A DNA stretch of 64,000 nt from CAIWHR01 sp963830485. Lineage in GTDB: Bacteria; Pseudomonadota; Gammaproteobacteria; Burkholderiales; Casimicrobiaceae. Location: positions 51,587 through 115,586 of the forward strand of contig CAWHNE010000025.1 of NCBI GenBank assembly GCA_963830485.1, written 5' to 3'. Shown one piece after another: positions 17,237-27,067 of this stretch (positions are counted from its first letter, which is position 1; the number at the start of each line of letters is the position of its first letter). The position numbers were made by a program, and so were the translations under genes. Under the pieces are notes generated by a model. It made no database searches. It saw only the letters and a program-made list of their open reading frames with translations, and was not told the DNA's origin.

Positions 17237-18658
17237 TCAAGATTGCGATTTCGAGCCGAGTGCCGCGCGCGCCGCGGCGATCGCCGCGCGGACCTGTGCC
17301 GGCGCGGTGCCGCCCGGATGGTCGCGGCTCGCGACCGAGCCTTCGAGCGTCAGCACGTCGAACACGTCCGCGTCGATCTTGGCGGAGAACGACTGCAGCT
17401 CGTGAAGCGGCAGCGCCGCCAGATCGACGCCCTTCGCCTCGGCGTGGCGGACTGCGCGCGCCACCGCCTCGTGCGCATCGCGGAACGGCAGGCCCTTGCG
17501 CACGAGATAGTCCGCGAAGTCGGTCGCGGTCGCGAAGCCCTCGCGCGCCGCGGCGCGCATCCGCTCGGGGTCGGCCTCGAGCCCCGTGGCGACGAGGTCC
17601 GTCATGATCGCGAGCGTGTCGGCGAGCGTGTCGACCGTGTCGAACAAGGGCTCCTTGTCCTCCTGGTTGTCCTTGTTGTACGCGAGCGGCTGCGCCTTCA
17701 TCAGCGTGATCAGGCCCATCAGGCCGCCGACGACGCGGCCCGTCTTGCCGCGGACGAGCTCGGGAACGTCGGGATTCCTCTTCTGCGGCATGATCGAGCT
17801 GCCGGTGCAGAAGCGGTCGGCGAGCCGCACGAAGCCGAAGCGAGGGCTCGCCCACAGGATCAGCTCCTCGGCGAAGCGCGAGAGGTGCAGCATCACGAGC
17901 GTCGCCGCCGCGGCGAACTCGATCGCGAAGTCGCGGTCCGCCACCGCATCGAGCGAGTTCGGACACAGCCCTTCGAAGCCCAGCTCTCGCGCGACGCGCT
18001 CGCGGTCGATCGGGTAGCTCGTGCCGGCGAGCGCGGCGGCGCCGAGCGGCAGCCGGTTGACGCGGCGGCGGCAGTCGGCCATGCGCTCGATGTCGCGCCC
18101 GAGCATCGCGTCGTACGCGAGCAGGTGGTGTCCGAAAGTGACGGGCTGCGCGACCTGCAGGTGCGTGAAGCCCGGCATGATCGTGTCCGCGTGGCGCTCG
18201 GCGAGGTCGAGCAGCGCGCGGCGCAGGTCCGCGAGGGCGCCGCGGAGCGCGTCGATCTCACCCCGCAGCCAGAGCCGCAGGTCGGTCGCCACCTGATCGT
18301 TGCGCGAGCGCGCCGTGTGCAGGCGCTTCCCCGGTTCGCCCACGAGCGCGGTCAGCCGGTGCTCGATGTTGAGATGGACGTCTTCGAGATCGCGCGACCA
18401 CGCGAATTCGCCACGCTCGATCTCGCCGCGGATCGTCGCCATGCCGCGCTCGATCGCGGCCAAGTCGGCCGCCGCCAGTACGCCGACGGCCGCCAGCATC
18501 CGGGCGTGGGCGAGCGAGCCCTCGATGTCGACCGCCGCGAGCCGCCGGTCGAAGTCGACGGAGGCCGTGTAGCGCTTGACGCGCTCGGCCACGGGCTCGC
18601 TGAAGCGGCCCGACCACGCCCCGGTGGCGGGGGTGGACGGAGGCTTGGGCGGGGCCAT
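17237..18658 (-). CDS. argH: argininosuccinate lyase
   Basis: ArgH splits argininosuccinate into arginine and fumarate. The 473-aa product has WSGRFSE at the start, TARSRNDQVATD, and the fumarase-superfamily signature GSSIMPQKRNPD near residue 280. I placed the start at 18658 (MAPPKPPS...) because homology begins shortly after it, although the frame is open to 18757. It diverges from algZ, the usual arrangement in beta- and gammaproteobacteria. Confidence 0.95.
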   Translation of the reverse strand: MAPPKPPSTPATGAWSGRFSEPVAERVKRYTASVDFDRRLAAVDIEGSLAHARMLAAVGVLAAADLAAIERGMATIRGEIERGEFAWSRDLEDVHLNIEHRLTALVGEPGKRLHTARSRNDQVATDLRLWLRGEIDALRGALADLRRALLDLAERHADTIMPGFTHLQVAQPVTFGHHLLAYDAMLGRDIERMADCRRRVNRLPLGAAALAGTSYPIDRERVARELGFEGLCPNSLDAVADRDFAIEFAAAATLVMLHLSRFAEELILWASPRFGFVRLADRFCTGSSIMPQKRNPDVPELVRGKTGRVVGGLMGLITLMKAQPLAYNKDNQEDKEPLFDTVDTLADTLAIMTDLVATGLEADPERMRAAAREGFATATDFADYLVRKGLPFRDAHEAVARAVRHAEAKGVDLAALPLHELQSFSAKIDADVFDVLTLEGSVASRDHPGGTAPAQVRAAIAAARAALGSKSQS

Positions 18659-18823
18659 GGTGTCGTCCACGGTAGGCGGCACACGGGAAAAAAGAGACGG
18701 CCAGCGGCGGCCGGCGGGGTCAGGGACCCGGTCTTTCTTGCCTCGCCCGGCGCCCATGCCGACAATGCGTTAACGCTTCGGGTGCCGCTCATCCGGCACG
18801 AAGCTTGCATCCGGCAGCCGTAT

Positions 18824-19984
18824 ATGCGGCCGATTATAAGGCAAAACCCGGACCTTCCCGCGCTCCCGGATTTCCGCAATCTGGGGGTCATCCTGCGGAT
18901 CCTCGTCGCCGCGAACGCTGCAGCGGCGATCGCCGCGCTGATCGAGGCCCCCCGGCTCGAGCTCTGGGTGTCGGAGTTCCTGGACAACGTGTCGGTGCTA
19001 CAGCCGCAGCTGATGCTGCAGCTGGCGCTCCTCTACGCGTGCCAGCCCTGGCTCGCGCGCCAGCCGTACGCTACCGGCGCCTGGGCCGTCGTCGGCGCCA
19101 CCGTGCTTTGCGGCATCGCGGTCCACGCGCTGATCGAGGCGACCCAGATCGTCCGCAGTGGCGACCCGCTGCGTGCGCTGCTGCTCGGCCTGCTCCTGAC
19201 CGGCGCGCTGCTCGGCTACTTCCGGCTGCGTGCCAAGGCGCTGTCGCCGTCGATCACGGAGGCGCGGCTGCAGGCGCTGCAGGCGCGCATCCGCCCGCAC
19301 TTCCTTTTCAACAGCATCACCGCGGTGCTCTCGCTCGTGCGGACCCATCCACGCCAGGCCGAGGTCGCGCTCGAGGACATGGCGGACCTCTTCCGCGTGC
19401 TGATGCGCGACAACCGCGAGCTCGCACCGCTCTCCGACGAAGTCGAGCTGTGCCGGCAGTACCTCGCGCTCGAGAAGCTGCGGCTGGGCGAGCGCCTGCA
19501 GGTCGAGTGGCACCTGCAGAACATGCCGGGCGACGCGCTGGTGCCGCCGCTCGTGCTGCAGCCGCTGCTCGAGAACGCCGTCTACCACGGCATCGAGCCG
19601 TCGAGCGCGCCCGGCGTGCTGTCGATCAATATCTTCGTCAAGGGCGGCGACGTCCACGCGATCCTGCGCAATCCGTACCAGGCGAACGGCGGGCGCCACC
19701 ACGCCGGCAACAAGATGGCGATCGGAAACGTGCGCGAGCGGCTCGCGCTGCACTTCGACGCCGAAGGAAGCCTCGAATCGCGGGTCGTCGCGAACGCCTA
19801 CGAGGTCCACCTGCGCATGCCCTACCGCGCGGCCGATTCGGCGGCGGCGGCGCCGCGCGCCGGCGGCGCGGGCAACGGAACGGCTAAGCCCGCTCCCGGC
19901 AACGGGCGGGCGCAGCCGTCGGATCGGAAGGACGACGCGCCCGCCGGCTTCGCCGCGGCCAATGGAAAGGTCTCGCATGGCTGA
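18824..19984 (+). CDS. algZ: AlgZ/LytS-type sensor histidine kinase
   Basis: A 386-aa membrane kinase with four hydrophobic segments in the first 135 residues, then the HisKA_7TM-less LytS-type phospho-acceptor RIRPHFLFNS (His 159) and an ATP-binding domain with LLENAVYHGIEP and IGNVRERL. LytS-type kinases of this form partner with LytTR regulators. The C-terminal roughly 50 residues are a low-complexity Ala/Gly/Pro tail. The gene overlaps algR by eight bases and diverges from argH, the conserved argH-algZR arrangement. Stimulus unknown. Confidence 0.88.
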   Translation: MRPIIRQNPDLPALPDFRNLGVILRILVAANAAAAIAALIEAPRLELWVSEFLDNVSVLQPQLMLQLALLYACQPWLARQPYATGAWAVVGATVLCGIAVHALIEATQIVRSGDPLRALLLGLLLTGALLGYFRLRAKALSPSITEARLQALQARIRPHFLFNSITAVLSLVRTHPRQAEVALEDMADLFRVLMRDNRELAPLSDEVELCRQYLALEKLRLGERLQVEWHLQNMPGDALVPPLVLQPLLENAVYHGIEPSSAPGVLSINIFVKGGDVHAILRNPYQANGGRHHAGNKMAIGNVRERLALHFDAEGSLESRVVANAYEVHLRMPYRAADSAAAAPRAGGAGNGTAKPAPGNGRAQPSDRKDDAPAGFAAANGKVSHG

Positions 19985-20756
19985 GGCGCCGCTCCGCGTG
20001 ATGGTGGTCGATGACGAGGCGCCGGCGCGCCGGCGGCTGCGCGAGCTCCTCGACGACTGCGCGAGCGTGATGCCGCTCGCGGTCGTGGGCGAGGCCGCCA
20101 ACGGCCGCGAGGCGATGGAGATCCTGCACGCGGTGACCACCGACCTCGTGCTCTCCGACATCCACATGCCCGAGATGGACGGGCTCGAGCTCGCGCGGCA
20201 CCTGCTCAAGCTGCCGCAGCCGCCGGTCGTCGTCTTCACCACCGCCTACCACGAACACGCGCTGCAGGCGTTCGACGTGAACGCGATCGACTATCTGATG
20301 AAGCCGGTGCGGATGCAGCGTCTGCTCGCCGCGCTGCAGAAGGTCCCGCGCCTGAAGCCGATCTCGACGACGAGGCTCGACGAGCTGCCCGCGGCCGCGC
20401 GCCGGTTCCTGTCGGTGACCGAGCGCTCGCGCGTCGTGCTGGTCCCATTGGACGAGATCGTCTACCTCAAGGCCGAGCTCAAGTACATCACGATCCGCAC
20501 CGCGCAGCGCGAATACCTGCTCGAGGAATCGCTGACGCGCCTCGAGGAAGAGTTCGGCGCGCGCTTCGTCCGCGTCCACCGCAACTGCCTCGTCGCGCGC
20601 GACGCGATCCGCGGCTTCGAGCGCTGCGTCGGCGACGAGGGCGACGCGCACTGGGAAGTCGTGCTGAACGGCGTCGCCGAGACGCTTCCCGTATCGCGCC
20701 GGCAGCAGTACGTCGTGCGCGAGATCGGCCGCGAGCAGCCGCAAAGCTCGCAGTAG
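19977..20756 (+). CDS. algR: AlgR-type LytTR response regulator
   Basis: A 259-aa regulator with a receiver domain (VVDDEAPARRRL, phospho-acceptor Asp 61 in LSDIHMPEMDG, lysine in DYLMKPV) and a C-terminal LytTR DNA-binding domain from about 140 (DEIVYLKAELKYITIRT, VRVHRNCLVARDAI). It binds DNA through beta strands rather than a helix-turn-helix. GGAAAGG lies seven bases before the ATG at 19977, within the end of algZ, so the two are translationally coupled. AlgR homologues control alginate, type IV pili and virulence in Pseudomonas; targets here are unknown. Confidence 0.9.
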   Translation: MAEAPLRVMVVDDEAPARRRLRELLDDCASVMPLAVVGEAANGREAMEILHAVTTDLVLSDIHMPEMDGLELARHLLKLPQPPVVVFTTAYHEHALQAFDVNAIDYLMKPVRMQRLLAALQKVPRLKPISTTRLDELPAAARRFLSVTERSRVVLVPLDEIVYLKAELKYITIRTAQREYLLEESLTRLEEEFGARFVRVHRNCLVARDAIRGFERCVGDEGDAHWEVVLNGVAETLPVSRRQQYVVREIGREQPQSSQ

Positions 20757-20840
20757 GACAGGTGCGGATTTCCCGCCGGGCGTTGCCGCGCCCGGCCCGG
20801 GTTACACTGGCGCGCCCTTCGCTCCCGGAAACGCACGCTC

Positions 20841-21785
20841 ATGGAAAGCCCGCGCACGCTGATCTGCGGCTCGCTCGCCTACGACACGATCATGGTGTTC
20901 CCCGATCGCTTCGCGCGGCACATCCTGCCCGAGCAGGTGCACGTGCTGTCGGTGTCGTTCCAGATCGGCGAGATGCGGCGCGAATGGGGCGGCTGCGCCG
21001 GCAACATCGCGTACGGCCTCAAGGGACTGGGCGGAACGCCGGTCGTCATGGCGACGGTCGGCGAGGACGGCGCGCCGTACCGCGAGCGGCTCGGCACCCT
21101 CGGGATCACGCTCGAAGGCGTGCGCACGGTGCCGGGGACCTACACGGCGCAGGCGTTCATCATCACCGACCTCGACGACAACCAGATCACCGCGTTCCAC
21201 CCGGGCGCGATGAACGCGTCGCACGAGAACCGCGTCGGCGACGTCGAGAACATTGCGCTTGGCATCGTCGCGCCGGACGGCCGCGAGGGCATGCGGGCGC
21301 ACGTCGAGCAGTTCGCGAACGCGAAGGTGCCGTTCGTGTTCGATCCGGGCCAGGGGCTGCCGCTGTTCTCCGGACCCGAGTTGCTCGAGATGATCGACGC
21401 GGCGACGTTCCTCGCTGTCAACGACTACGAGGGCAGGTTGCTTGCCGAGCGCACTGGCGTTCCGCTCGATGAGCTCGCGCAACGCGTCGACGCGGTGATC
21501 GAGACGCTCGGCGCCGACGGCTCGCGCATCCGGGTCGCCGGCCGTACGATCGCGATTCCCGCGGTCCCGGCGGCAGCGGTGGTCGATCCGACCGGGTGCG
21601 GCGACGCGTATCGCGCGGGACTGCTCTACGGGATCGCGCACGGCTGGGAGTGGCCGAAGACGGGCCGCCTCGCGGCGCTCCTGGGCGCGCGGAAGATCGC
21701 GCATCGCGGGGGGCAGAACCACGCCGTCGATCGCGACTCGATCGGCGCGGCGTACCACGAGCGGTTCGGCGACTACCTGTGGTGA
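20841..21785 (+). CDS. PfkB-family carbohydrate/nucleoside kinase
   Basis: A 314-aa ribokinase-fold kinase with the N-terminal GGCAGNIAYGLKGLGG motif and the C-terminal anion hole and catalytic base DPTGCGDAYRAGL (Asp near 253). Betaproteobacterial members of this branch are often labelled adenosine kinase, but the substrate cannot be read from sequence. The start at 20841 is near a plausible leader 84 bases past algR. Its stop overlaps the acyltransferase start (GTGA). Confidence 0.85.
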   Translation: MESPRTLICGSLAYDTIMVFPDRFARHILPEQVHVLSVSFQIGEMRREWGGCAGNIAYGLKGLGGTPVVMATVGEDGAPYRERLGTLGITLEGVRTVPGTYTAQAFIITDLDDNQITAFHPGAMNASHENRVGDVENIALGIVAPDGREGMRAHVEQFANAKVPFVFDPGQGLPLFSGPELLEMIDAATFLAVNDYEGRLLAERTGVPLDELAQRVDAVIETLGADGSRIRVAGRTIAIPAVPAAAVVDPTGCGDAYRAGLLYGIAHGWEWPKTGRLAALLGARKIAHRGGQNHAVDRDSIGAAYHERFGDYLW

Positions 21786-22600
21786 AGCTCGCGCGGCGCT
21801 CGTCGCCGCGCCGGGTCGCGCTGCCGATCCGCGTCCTGCGCACGGCGCGAATGGGGCTCCATGTCGTCGAAGGCATCGTCACCACGTACGCCGTCTTTCC
21901 GTTCGTCGACCTCGCGCGCCGCCGCGAGATCGTTCGCCTCTGGTCCGCCCGCCTGCTCCGGATCCTGTGCATCGAGGCGCGCTTCCACGGCGTGCCGGAG
22001 GGCGGCCTGCCCGGCAACCTGCTGATCGTCGCGAACCACATCTCGTGGCTCGACATCTTCGTCCTGCTCGCGCTCTCGCCGGCACGCTTCGTCGGCAAGG
22101 CGGAGATCCGGCGCTGGCCCGTGGTCGGCCGGCTGTCCGCGAACGTCGGCACGCTGTTCGTCGAGCGCGACCGGCGCCGGCACGCGCACTCGATCAACCG
22201 CGAGGCCGCGACGGCACTCGCGCGCGGCGACATCGTTGCGATCTTTCCCGAGGGCACGACGACCGACGGCACGACGCTCTTGCCGTTCAAGGCGTCGCTG
22301 CTGCAGCCGATCGTCGACGCCGGAGGCCACGTGCAGCCGATCGCGCTTCGTTATAGGGACCCGGCCGGCGCGCCGAGCGATGCCCCGGCCTACGTCGGCG
22401 AGACGAGCTTCGTCGCGTCGTTCTGGCGCGTGACCGGAGAGCGCGCGCTCGTGGCCGAGGCCCGCGTGACCGTCGCGCTGCCCGCGCGCGCGCGGCACCG
22501 CCGCGAGCTCGCGCGCGAGGCGGAGGTGCTCATCCGAACGGTTTTGGCGTCACCGGAGCACGACTCGGCACCTGGTAGACGCGGCGATCCGGCAGGCTGA
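21782..22600 (+). CDS. PlsC-type lysophospholipid acyltransferase
   Basis: A 272-aa 1-acylglycerol-3-phosphate acyltransferase family protein. The catalytic NHISWLD (His 86, Asp 91) and the glycerophosphate-binding FPEGTTTDG are in place, with a hydrophobic N-terminal stretch for membrane association. The GTG start at 21782 overlaps the kinase stop; an alternative is the ATG at 21851. The last 71 bases overlap the end of apaH on the other strand. It may act in phosphatidic-acid or ornithine-lipid synthesis. Confidence 0.85.
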   Translation: MKLARRSSPRRVALPIRVLRTARMGLHVVEGIVTTYAVFPFVDLARRREIVRLWSARLLRILCIEARFHGVPEGGLPGNLLIVANHISWLDIFVLLALSPARFVGKAEIRRWPVVGRLSANVGTLFVERDRRRHAHSINREAATALARGDIVAIFPEGTTTDGTTLLPFKASLLQPIVDAGGHVQPIALRYRDPAGAPSDAPAYVGETSFVASFWRVTGERALVAEARVTVALPARARHRRELAREAEVLIRTVLASPEHDSAPGRRGDPAG

Positions 22601-23357
22601 CCGCGGTCAGCGTTCCGCCCCAGAGGCAGCCCGAATCCAGCATCAGCAAGTTCGGGAGCAGCTTCAATTCGAGCGTCGACCAGTGGCCGCATACGACGGT
22701 GACGCGCGCCGACGCGCGATTCTCGTGCTCGAACCACGGGCGATAGCCCTCAGGCGCCCGATCGGGTCCGCGCTTCTCATGGAACTCCATCATCCCTTCC
22801 GCGTTGCAGAAGCGCAGCCGCGCGAACGCGTTGACGGCGACGCGCAGCCGGTCGAATCCTTCGAGATCGTCGCGCCAGGTGCGCGGCTCGTCGCCGTAGA
22901 GCGAGGCGAGGAACGCGTCGGCACGCTCGCTCGCGAGCATCGCCTCAACCTCGCGCGAAAGCATGAGCGCGGTCGCCGGTGTCCACGACGGCAGGAGCCC
23001 GGCGTGTACGAGCAGCCGGTCCACCTCGAGCACGACGAGCGGGCGATGCTTGAGCCAGTCGATCAGCTCGTCGCGATCGGTGGCCTCGAGGATCGGCGCG
23101 AGCGTGTCCTGCCGGTGCGCCTTCGTGTGCCCCGCGGCGACGGTGAGCAGGTGGAAGTCGTGATTGCCGAGCACCGTGACCGCGGCATCGCCGAGCGCCT
23201 TCACTTCGCGCAGCACGGCGAGCGAATCGGGTCCGCGGTTGACGAGATCGCCGACGAGCCACAACCGATCCTCGCGCGGCGAGAAGCCGACGAGCTCGAG
23301 CAGCTGGCAGAGCTCGGCATGACAGCCCTGAACGTCGCCGATCGCGTACAGGCTCAT
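22530..23357 (-). CDS. apaH: symmetrical Ap4A hydrolase
   Basis: ApaH cleaves diadenosine tetraphosphate to two ADP, limiting this alarmone and also removing Np4 RNA caps. The 275-aa product has the metallophosphatase set GDVQGC, GDLVNRGPDS, GNHD and a late VVCGHWS. Length matches the family. It converges with the acyltransferase gene and overlaps it by 71 bases. The rep gene diverges about 80 bases upstream. Confidence 0.93.
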   Translation of the reverse strand: MSLYAIGDVQGCHAELCQLLELVGFSPREDRLWLVGDLVNRGPDSLAVLREVKALGDAAVTVLGNHDFHLLTVAAGHTKAHRQDTLAPILEATDRDELIDWLKHRPLVVLEVDRLLVHAGLLPSWTPATALMLSREVEAMLASERADAFLASLYGDEPRTWRDDLEGFDRLRVAVNAFARLRFCNAEGMMEFHEKRGPDRAPEGYRPWFEHENRASARVTVVCGHWSTLELKLLPNLLMLDSGCLWGGTLTAVSLPDRRVYQVPSRAPVTPKPFG

Positions 23358-23438
23358 CGGAAGTGAAGCGTGCGTGGATCGGCGGGCTGTTAGAATCTCG
23401 CGCGAATCTTAGCACCCGCCTGCGCCAACCTTCCCTCG

Positions 23439-25442
23439 ATGTCGTTCCCGCTCAATCCGGCGCAGCGCGCTGCCGTATGCCACATGGGCGGCCCGCTGCT
23501 CGTGCTTGCGGGTGCGGGCAGCGGCAAGACGCGGGTGATCGCAGCGAAGGTCGGCCACCTGCTCGAGCGCGGCTTCGACCCTCGACGCATTGCGGCGATC
23601 ACGTTCACGAACAAGGCGGCGCGCGAGATGCGGGAGCGCGTCGGCGAGCTTCTCATCCGTCAGGGCGGCAAGAAGGTCGCGGACGAGCTCGCGATCTCGA
23701 CGTTCCACGCGCTGGGCGCGCGCATCATCCGCGCCGATGCGAAGGCGCTGGGGCTGAAGCCGGGGTTCTCGATCCTCGACCCCGACGACATCCTGCCGAT
23801 CGTGGCCGAGCTGATTCCGACGACCGACCGCGCGCGCGCCCGCGCGGCGCAGATGGCGTTCAGCCGCTGGAAGAACGCGCTCGTTTCGCCTTCGTCCGCG
23901 CTGAAGGCGGCCAAGTCCGACGCCGAAGCCGTCGCGGCACGTGCTTTCGGCCGCTACGATGAGGCGCTCCGCGCCTACCACGCAGTCGACTTCGACGACC
24001 TGATCGCGCTGCCGATCGCGCTCTTGGGTGCGGACGCCGGGATCGCCGCGAAATGGAGAGAGCGCTGCGGGCACCTGCTGATCGACGAAGTGCAGGACAC
24101 GAATCCTGCGCAGTACCAGCTGATGCGGCACCTCGTCGGCGAGCGGGCATCGTTCACCGCGGTAGGCGACGACGATCAGGCCATCTACGGATGGCGCGGC
24201 GCGTCCGTCGAAAACCTGGCGCGGCTGGCGCAGGACTATCCCTCGCTCACCGTGATCAAGCTGGAGCAGAACTACCGATCGACCGTGCGGATCCTGCGCT
24301 CCGCCAACGCGCTGATCGCGCACAACGCGCGCCTCCACGACAAGAAACTCTGGAGCGAGCACGGCCACGGCGATGCCATCCCGGTGACGCCTGCCGCCGA
24401 CGATCTGGCGGAAGCCGAGGGCGTCGTGCGGCGGCTGCTCGCGCATCGCTTCCAGCACCGCGGCAAGTACGCCGACTACGCAATCCTCTATCGCGGCAAC
24501 CACCAGGCGAAGGTCTTCGAGCAGCAGCTCCGCGCGCAGAACGTCCCGTACGAGGTCTCCGGCGGGCAGTCGTACTTCGAGCGCGCCGAGATCAAGGACC
24601 TGATGGCGTATCTGCGCCTGATCGCCAACGACGACGACGATCCCGCGTTCATCCGCGCGGTGACGACGCCGAAACGTGGAGTCGGCGCGACCACGCTTGC
24701 GAAGCTCTCGGCGATCGCGGCCGACCGGCACGCGAGCCTGTTCGCCGCGGTGTTCGACGCCGAGGCGGCCGTGCAGCTGCCCGCGCGGCAGCGCGAGATC
24801 CTCGACGAATTCTGTACGCTGATCAACGGCCTTCGCTACCGCGCCGAGCGCGAGCCCGCGGGGCGGTTGCTGGACGAGCTCGTCGCCGCGATCGGCTACG
24901 AGGACCACCTCGCCGCGACGTCCGAGCGCAAGCAGGCAGAAGTCCGGTGGACCGGGGTGCGCGACTTCATCGGCTGGCTGTCGACGAAGGGCGAAGCCGA
25001 TCGCAAGAACCTGCTCGAGCTCACGCAGACCATCGCGCTCATCACGATGCTCGAAGGCCAGGAGGGCCGTGTGCCCGATGCGGTGCGGCTATCGACGCTG
25101 CACGCGGCGAAGGGCCTCGAATTTCCGCACGTGTTCCTGGTCGGACTGGAGGAAGGCCTCCTCCCGCATCGCGAAGCGATCGCCGCCGGCAACGTCGACG
25201 AGGAGCGCCGGCTCATGTACGTCGGCGTTACGCGCGCGCAGAGAAGCCTGCATCTTTCGTACTGCCGCAAGCGCAAGCGCGCGGGCGAGACGATCGAATG
25301 CCAGCCGTCGCGCTTTCTCGGCGAGCTCGCGCAGGACGACCTGCGTTGGGCGGGCGCGCCGCTGCCCCCCGAGGAGGCCGCCCGCGAGAAGGCTGCCGGG
25401 GCCGAGCGGCTCAAGGACTTGAAGGCGCTGCTCGCGCGCTGA
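23439..25442 (+). CDS. rep: ATP-dependent DNA helicase Rep
   Basis: A 667-aa superfamily 1A helicase. Walker A is GAGSGKT (25-31). Other motifs include TFTNKAAREM, ISTFHALG, the DEVQD Walker B, VGDDDQAIYGWRGA, EQNYRS, and the late LSTLHAAKGLEF and VGVTRAQ. Closest in pattern to Rep, which helps replication forks past bound proteins, rather than UvrD or PcrA. No C-terminal UvrD-type tail is present. A single gene with its own short leader, divergent from apaH. Confidence 0.93.
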   Translation: MSFPLNPAQRAAVCHMGGPLLVLAGAGSGKTRVIAAKVGHLLERGFDPRRIAAITFTNKAAREMRERVGELLIRQGGKKVADELAISTFHALGARIIRADAKALGLKPGFSILDPDDILPIVAELIPTTDRARARAAQMAFSRWKNALVSPSSALKAAKSDAEAVAARAFGRYDEALRAYHAVDFDDLIALPIALLGADAGIAAKWRERCGHLLIDEVQDTNPAQYQLMRHLVGERASFTAVGDDDQAIYGWRGASVENLARLAQDYPSLTVIKLEQNYRSTVRILRSANALIAHNARLHDKKLWSEHGHGDAIPVTPAADDLAEAEGVVRRLLAHRFQHRGKYADYAILYRGNHQAKVFEQQLRAQNVPYEVSGGQSYFERAEIKDLMAYLRLIANDDDDPAFIRAVTTPKRGVGATTLAKLSAIAADRHASLFAAVFDAEAAVQLPARQREILDEFCTLINGLRYRAEREPAGRLLDELVAAIGYEDHLAATSERKQAEVRWTGVRDFIGWLSTKGEADRKNLLELTQTIALITMLEGQEGRVPDAVRLSTLHAAKGLEFPHVFLVGLEEGLLPHREAIAAGNVDEERRLMYVGVTRAQRSLHLSYCRKRKRAGETIECQPSRFLGELAQDDLRWAGAPLPPEEAAREKAAGAERLKDLKALLAR

Positions 25443-25499
25443 GCCGTCGCATTCCGGGCACGGGGTAGACTGCGCGCTTGCAGGGCGCGGAGGCTACCC

Positions 25500-26880
25500 A
25501 TGAGCGATCATTACGACGCGATCGTCATCGGCACCGGCCAAGCGGGGCCGTCGCTCGCGGTGCGGCTCGCCAAGGCCGGCCGCAAGACCGCGATCATCGA
25601 GCGCAAGCGCTTCGGCGGGCACCTGCGTCAACAACGGCTGCATCCCGACCAAGACGCTGATAGCGAGCGCGCGCGCCGCGCACGTGGCGCGCACCGCGGG
25701 CGGCTGGGGCGTCGTGGTGCCGCCGGGCATGCGCGTCGACATGCCCGCGGTCAAGGCGCGCAAGGACGCGGTGGTCCGGCAATCGCGCGAGGGCCTCGCC
25801 GCGTGGCTGCGGGAAACGTCGGGCGTCACCGTCATCGAAGGCCACGCCCGCTTCGAGGGACCGCACGCGGTGCGCGTCGGCGCCGCGCTGCTCGAAGCGC
25901 CGCAGATCTTCGTCAACGTCGGCGGGCGTGCGAACGTTGCCGGGATCGCCGGCATCGGCGATGTGCCTTATCTCGACAACGTGACGATGATGGACGTCGA
26001 TGCGCTGCCACGGCACCTCGTCGTCATCGGCGGCAGCTACGTCGGGCTCGAGTTCGCGCAGATGTACCGCCGCTTCGGCGCCGAGGTGACGGTGATCGAG
26101 ATGGGCTCCGCGCTGATAGGACGCGAGGACGCCGAAGTCTCCGCCGCGGTGAAGGACATCCTCGAGGCCGAGGGGATCGCGATCCGGCTCGACGCGAAGT
26201 GCCTCGCCGTGCGCGCGCATCGCGACGGCGTCGCGGTGGGTATCGAGTGCGCGCAGGAGCCGCGCGAGGTCGTCGGGTCCCACCTGCTGCTCGCGACGGG
26301 TCGCCGGCCGAACACCGACGACCTGGGCTGCGAGCGCGCGGGCTTCGCGCTCGACGAGCGCGGCTACATCGTCGTCGACGACGCCCTGCGCACGAACGTG
26401 GATGGCATCTACGCACTCGGCGACGTAAACGGTCGGGGCGCGTTCACGCACACCGCGTACAACGACTACGAGATCGTCGCGGCGAACCTGCTCGACGGCG
26501 AGTCGCGACGCGTCACCGATCGCATCCCGGCCTATGCGCTCTTCATCGACCCACCGCTCGGGCGCGCCGGAATGACCGAGCGCGAGGTGCGCGAGAAGGG
26601 CATCGACGCGCTTGTCGCGACGATGCCGATGACGCGCGTCGGGCGGGCGAAGGAACGTGGCGAGACCGCGGGCTTCATGAAGGTGCTGGTCGACGCCGGC
26701 TCGAAGCGACTGCTCGGGGCGGCGCTCCTCGGCATCGAGGGCGACGAGGTGATCCACTCGCTGCTCGATGTCATGTACGCAGGCGCGCCGTACACGGTGA
26801 TCGAACGGGCGATGCACATCCATCCGACCGTGACAGAGTTGGTGCCGACGCTGCTCGGTCAGCTGAAGCCGCTTTCGTAG
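25500..26880 (+). CDS. class I flavoprotein disulfide reductase (mercuric-reductase-like), one frameshift
   Basis: The FAD-binding start (AIVIGTGQAGPSLAVRLAKAG) is in one frame to about 25617; the rest is in the next frame. Deleting one base of GGG at 25617-25619 restores the redox-active motif FGGTCVNNGCIPTKTL. Further on are the NAD-binding IGGSYVGLEFAQMY, the GIYALGDVNGRGAFTHTAYND segment and a dimerisation domain with MHIHPTVTELVP. The corrected length is about 459 aa. It resembles mercuric reductase and dihydrolipoamide dehydrogenase but has no N-terminal HMA domain or C-terminal vicinal cysteines for Hg(II), so the substrate is uncertain. Confidence 0.82.
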
Positions 26881-26887
26881 CGGCGCG

Positions 26888-26915
26888 TTGACAATCGCCG
26901 TCCGATCCGGATAAT
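26888..26915 (+). promoter_or_regulatory. strong sigma-70 promoter of the riboswitch unit
   Basis: A perfect TTGACA at 26888-26893 and GATAAT at 26910-26915 are separated by 16 bases. Transcription would begin at about 26921-26924, at the very base of the SAM-II aptamer, so the leader starts with the riboswitch. Confidence 0.75.
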
Positions 26916-26919
26916 CGGA

Positions 26920-26976
26920 TTTGCGCCGATTTGAGCCACAGCTTGCGGGCGCTTAACAAATGCCGCTAAAGCGAGG
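26920..26976 (+). ncRNA. SAM-II (SAM-alpha) riboswitch aptamer
   Basis: The leader matches the SAM-II consensus in order. The P1 strand GCGCC (26923-26927) is followed by GATTTGAGCC, then CTTGC (26942-26946), the P1 partner GGCGC (26948-26952), an A-rich joiner TTAACAAATG, and the conserved GCTAAA at 26965-26970. This H-type pseudoknot binds S-adenosylmethionine. It lies directly after a promoter and before an intrinsic terminator and a methionine-pathway enzyme, which supports the call. I recognised it by eye; a covariance-model search has not been run. Confidence 0.85.
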
Positions 26977-27015
26977 CCCGGGGCGCCATGGCCGGTGACG
27001 GAATCCACGCGGCGC

Positions 27016-27056
27016 CACAAAGCCCGTTCAGCGGACGTTGAACGGGCTTTTCGTTT
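27016..27056 (+). terminator. intrinsic terminator in the methionine leader (attenuator)
   Basis: A perfect ten-base stem AGCCCGTTCA (27021-27030) / TGAACGGGCT (27039-27048) with an eight-base loop is followed by TTTCGTTT. It ends 12 bases before the start codon at 27068, well after the previous gene's stop at 26880, so it must act within the leader. With the upstream aptamer it would stop transcription when SAM is plentiful (inference). Confidence 0.85.
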
Positions 27057-27067
27057 CCGGGGCCGAG

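Noticed and set aside
17204..18823. A 540-codon extension upstream of the sensor kinase
   Set aside because: It is antisense to argH; homology to AlgZ/LytS kinases starts only after 18824.
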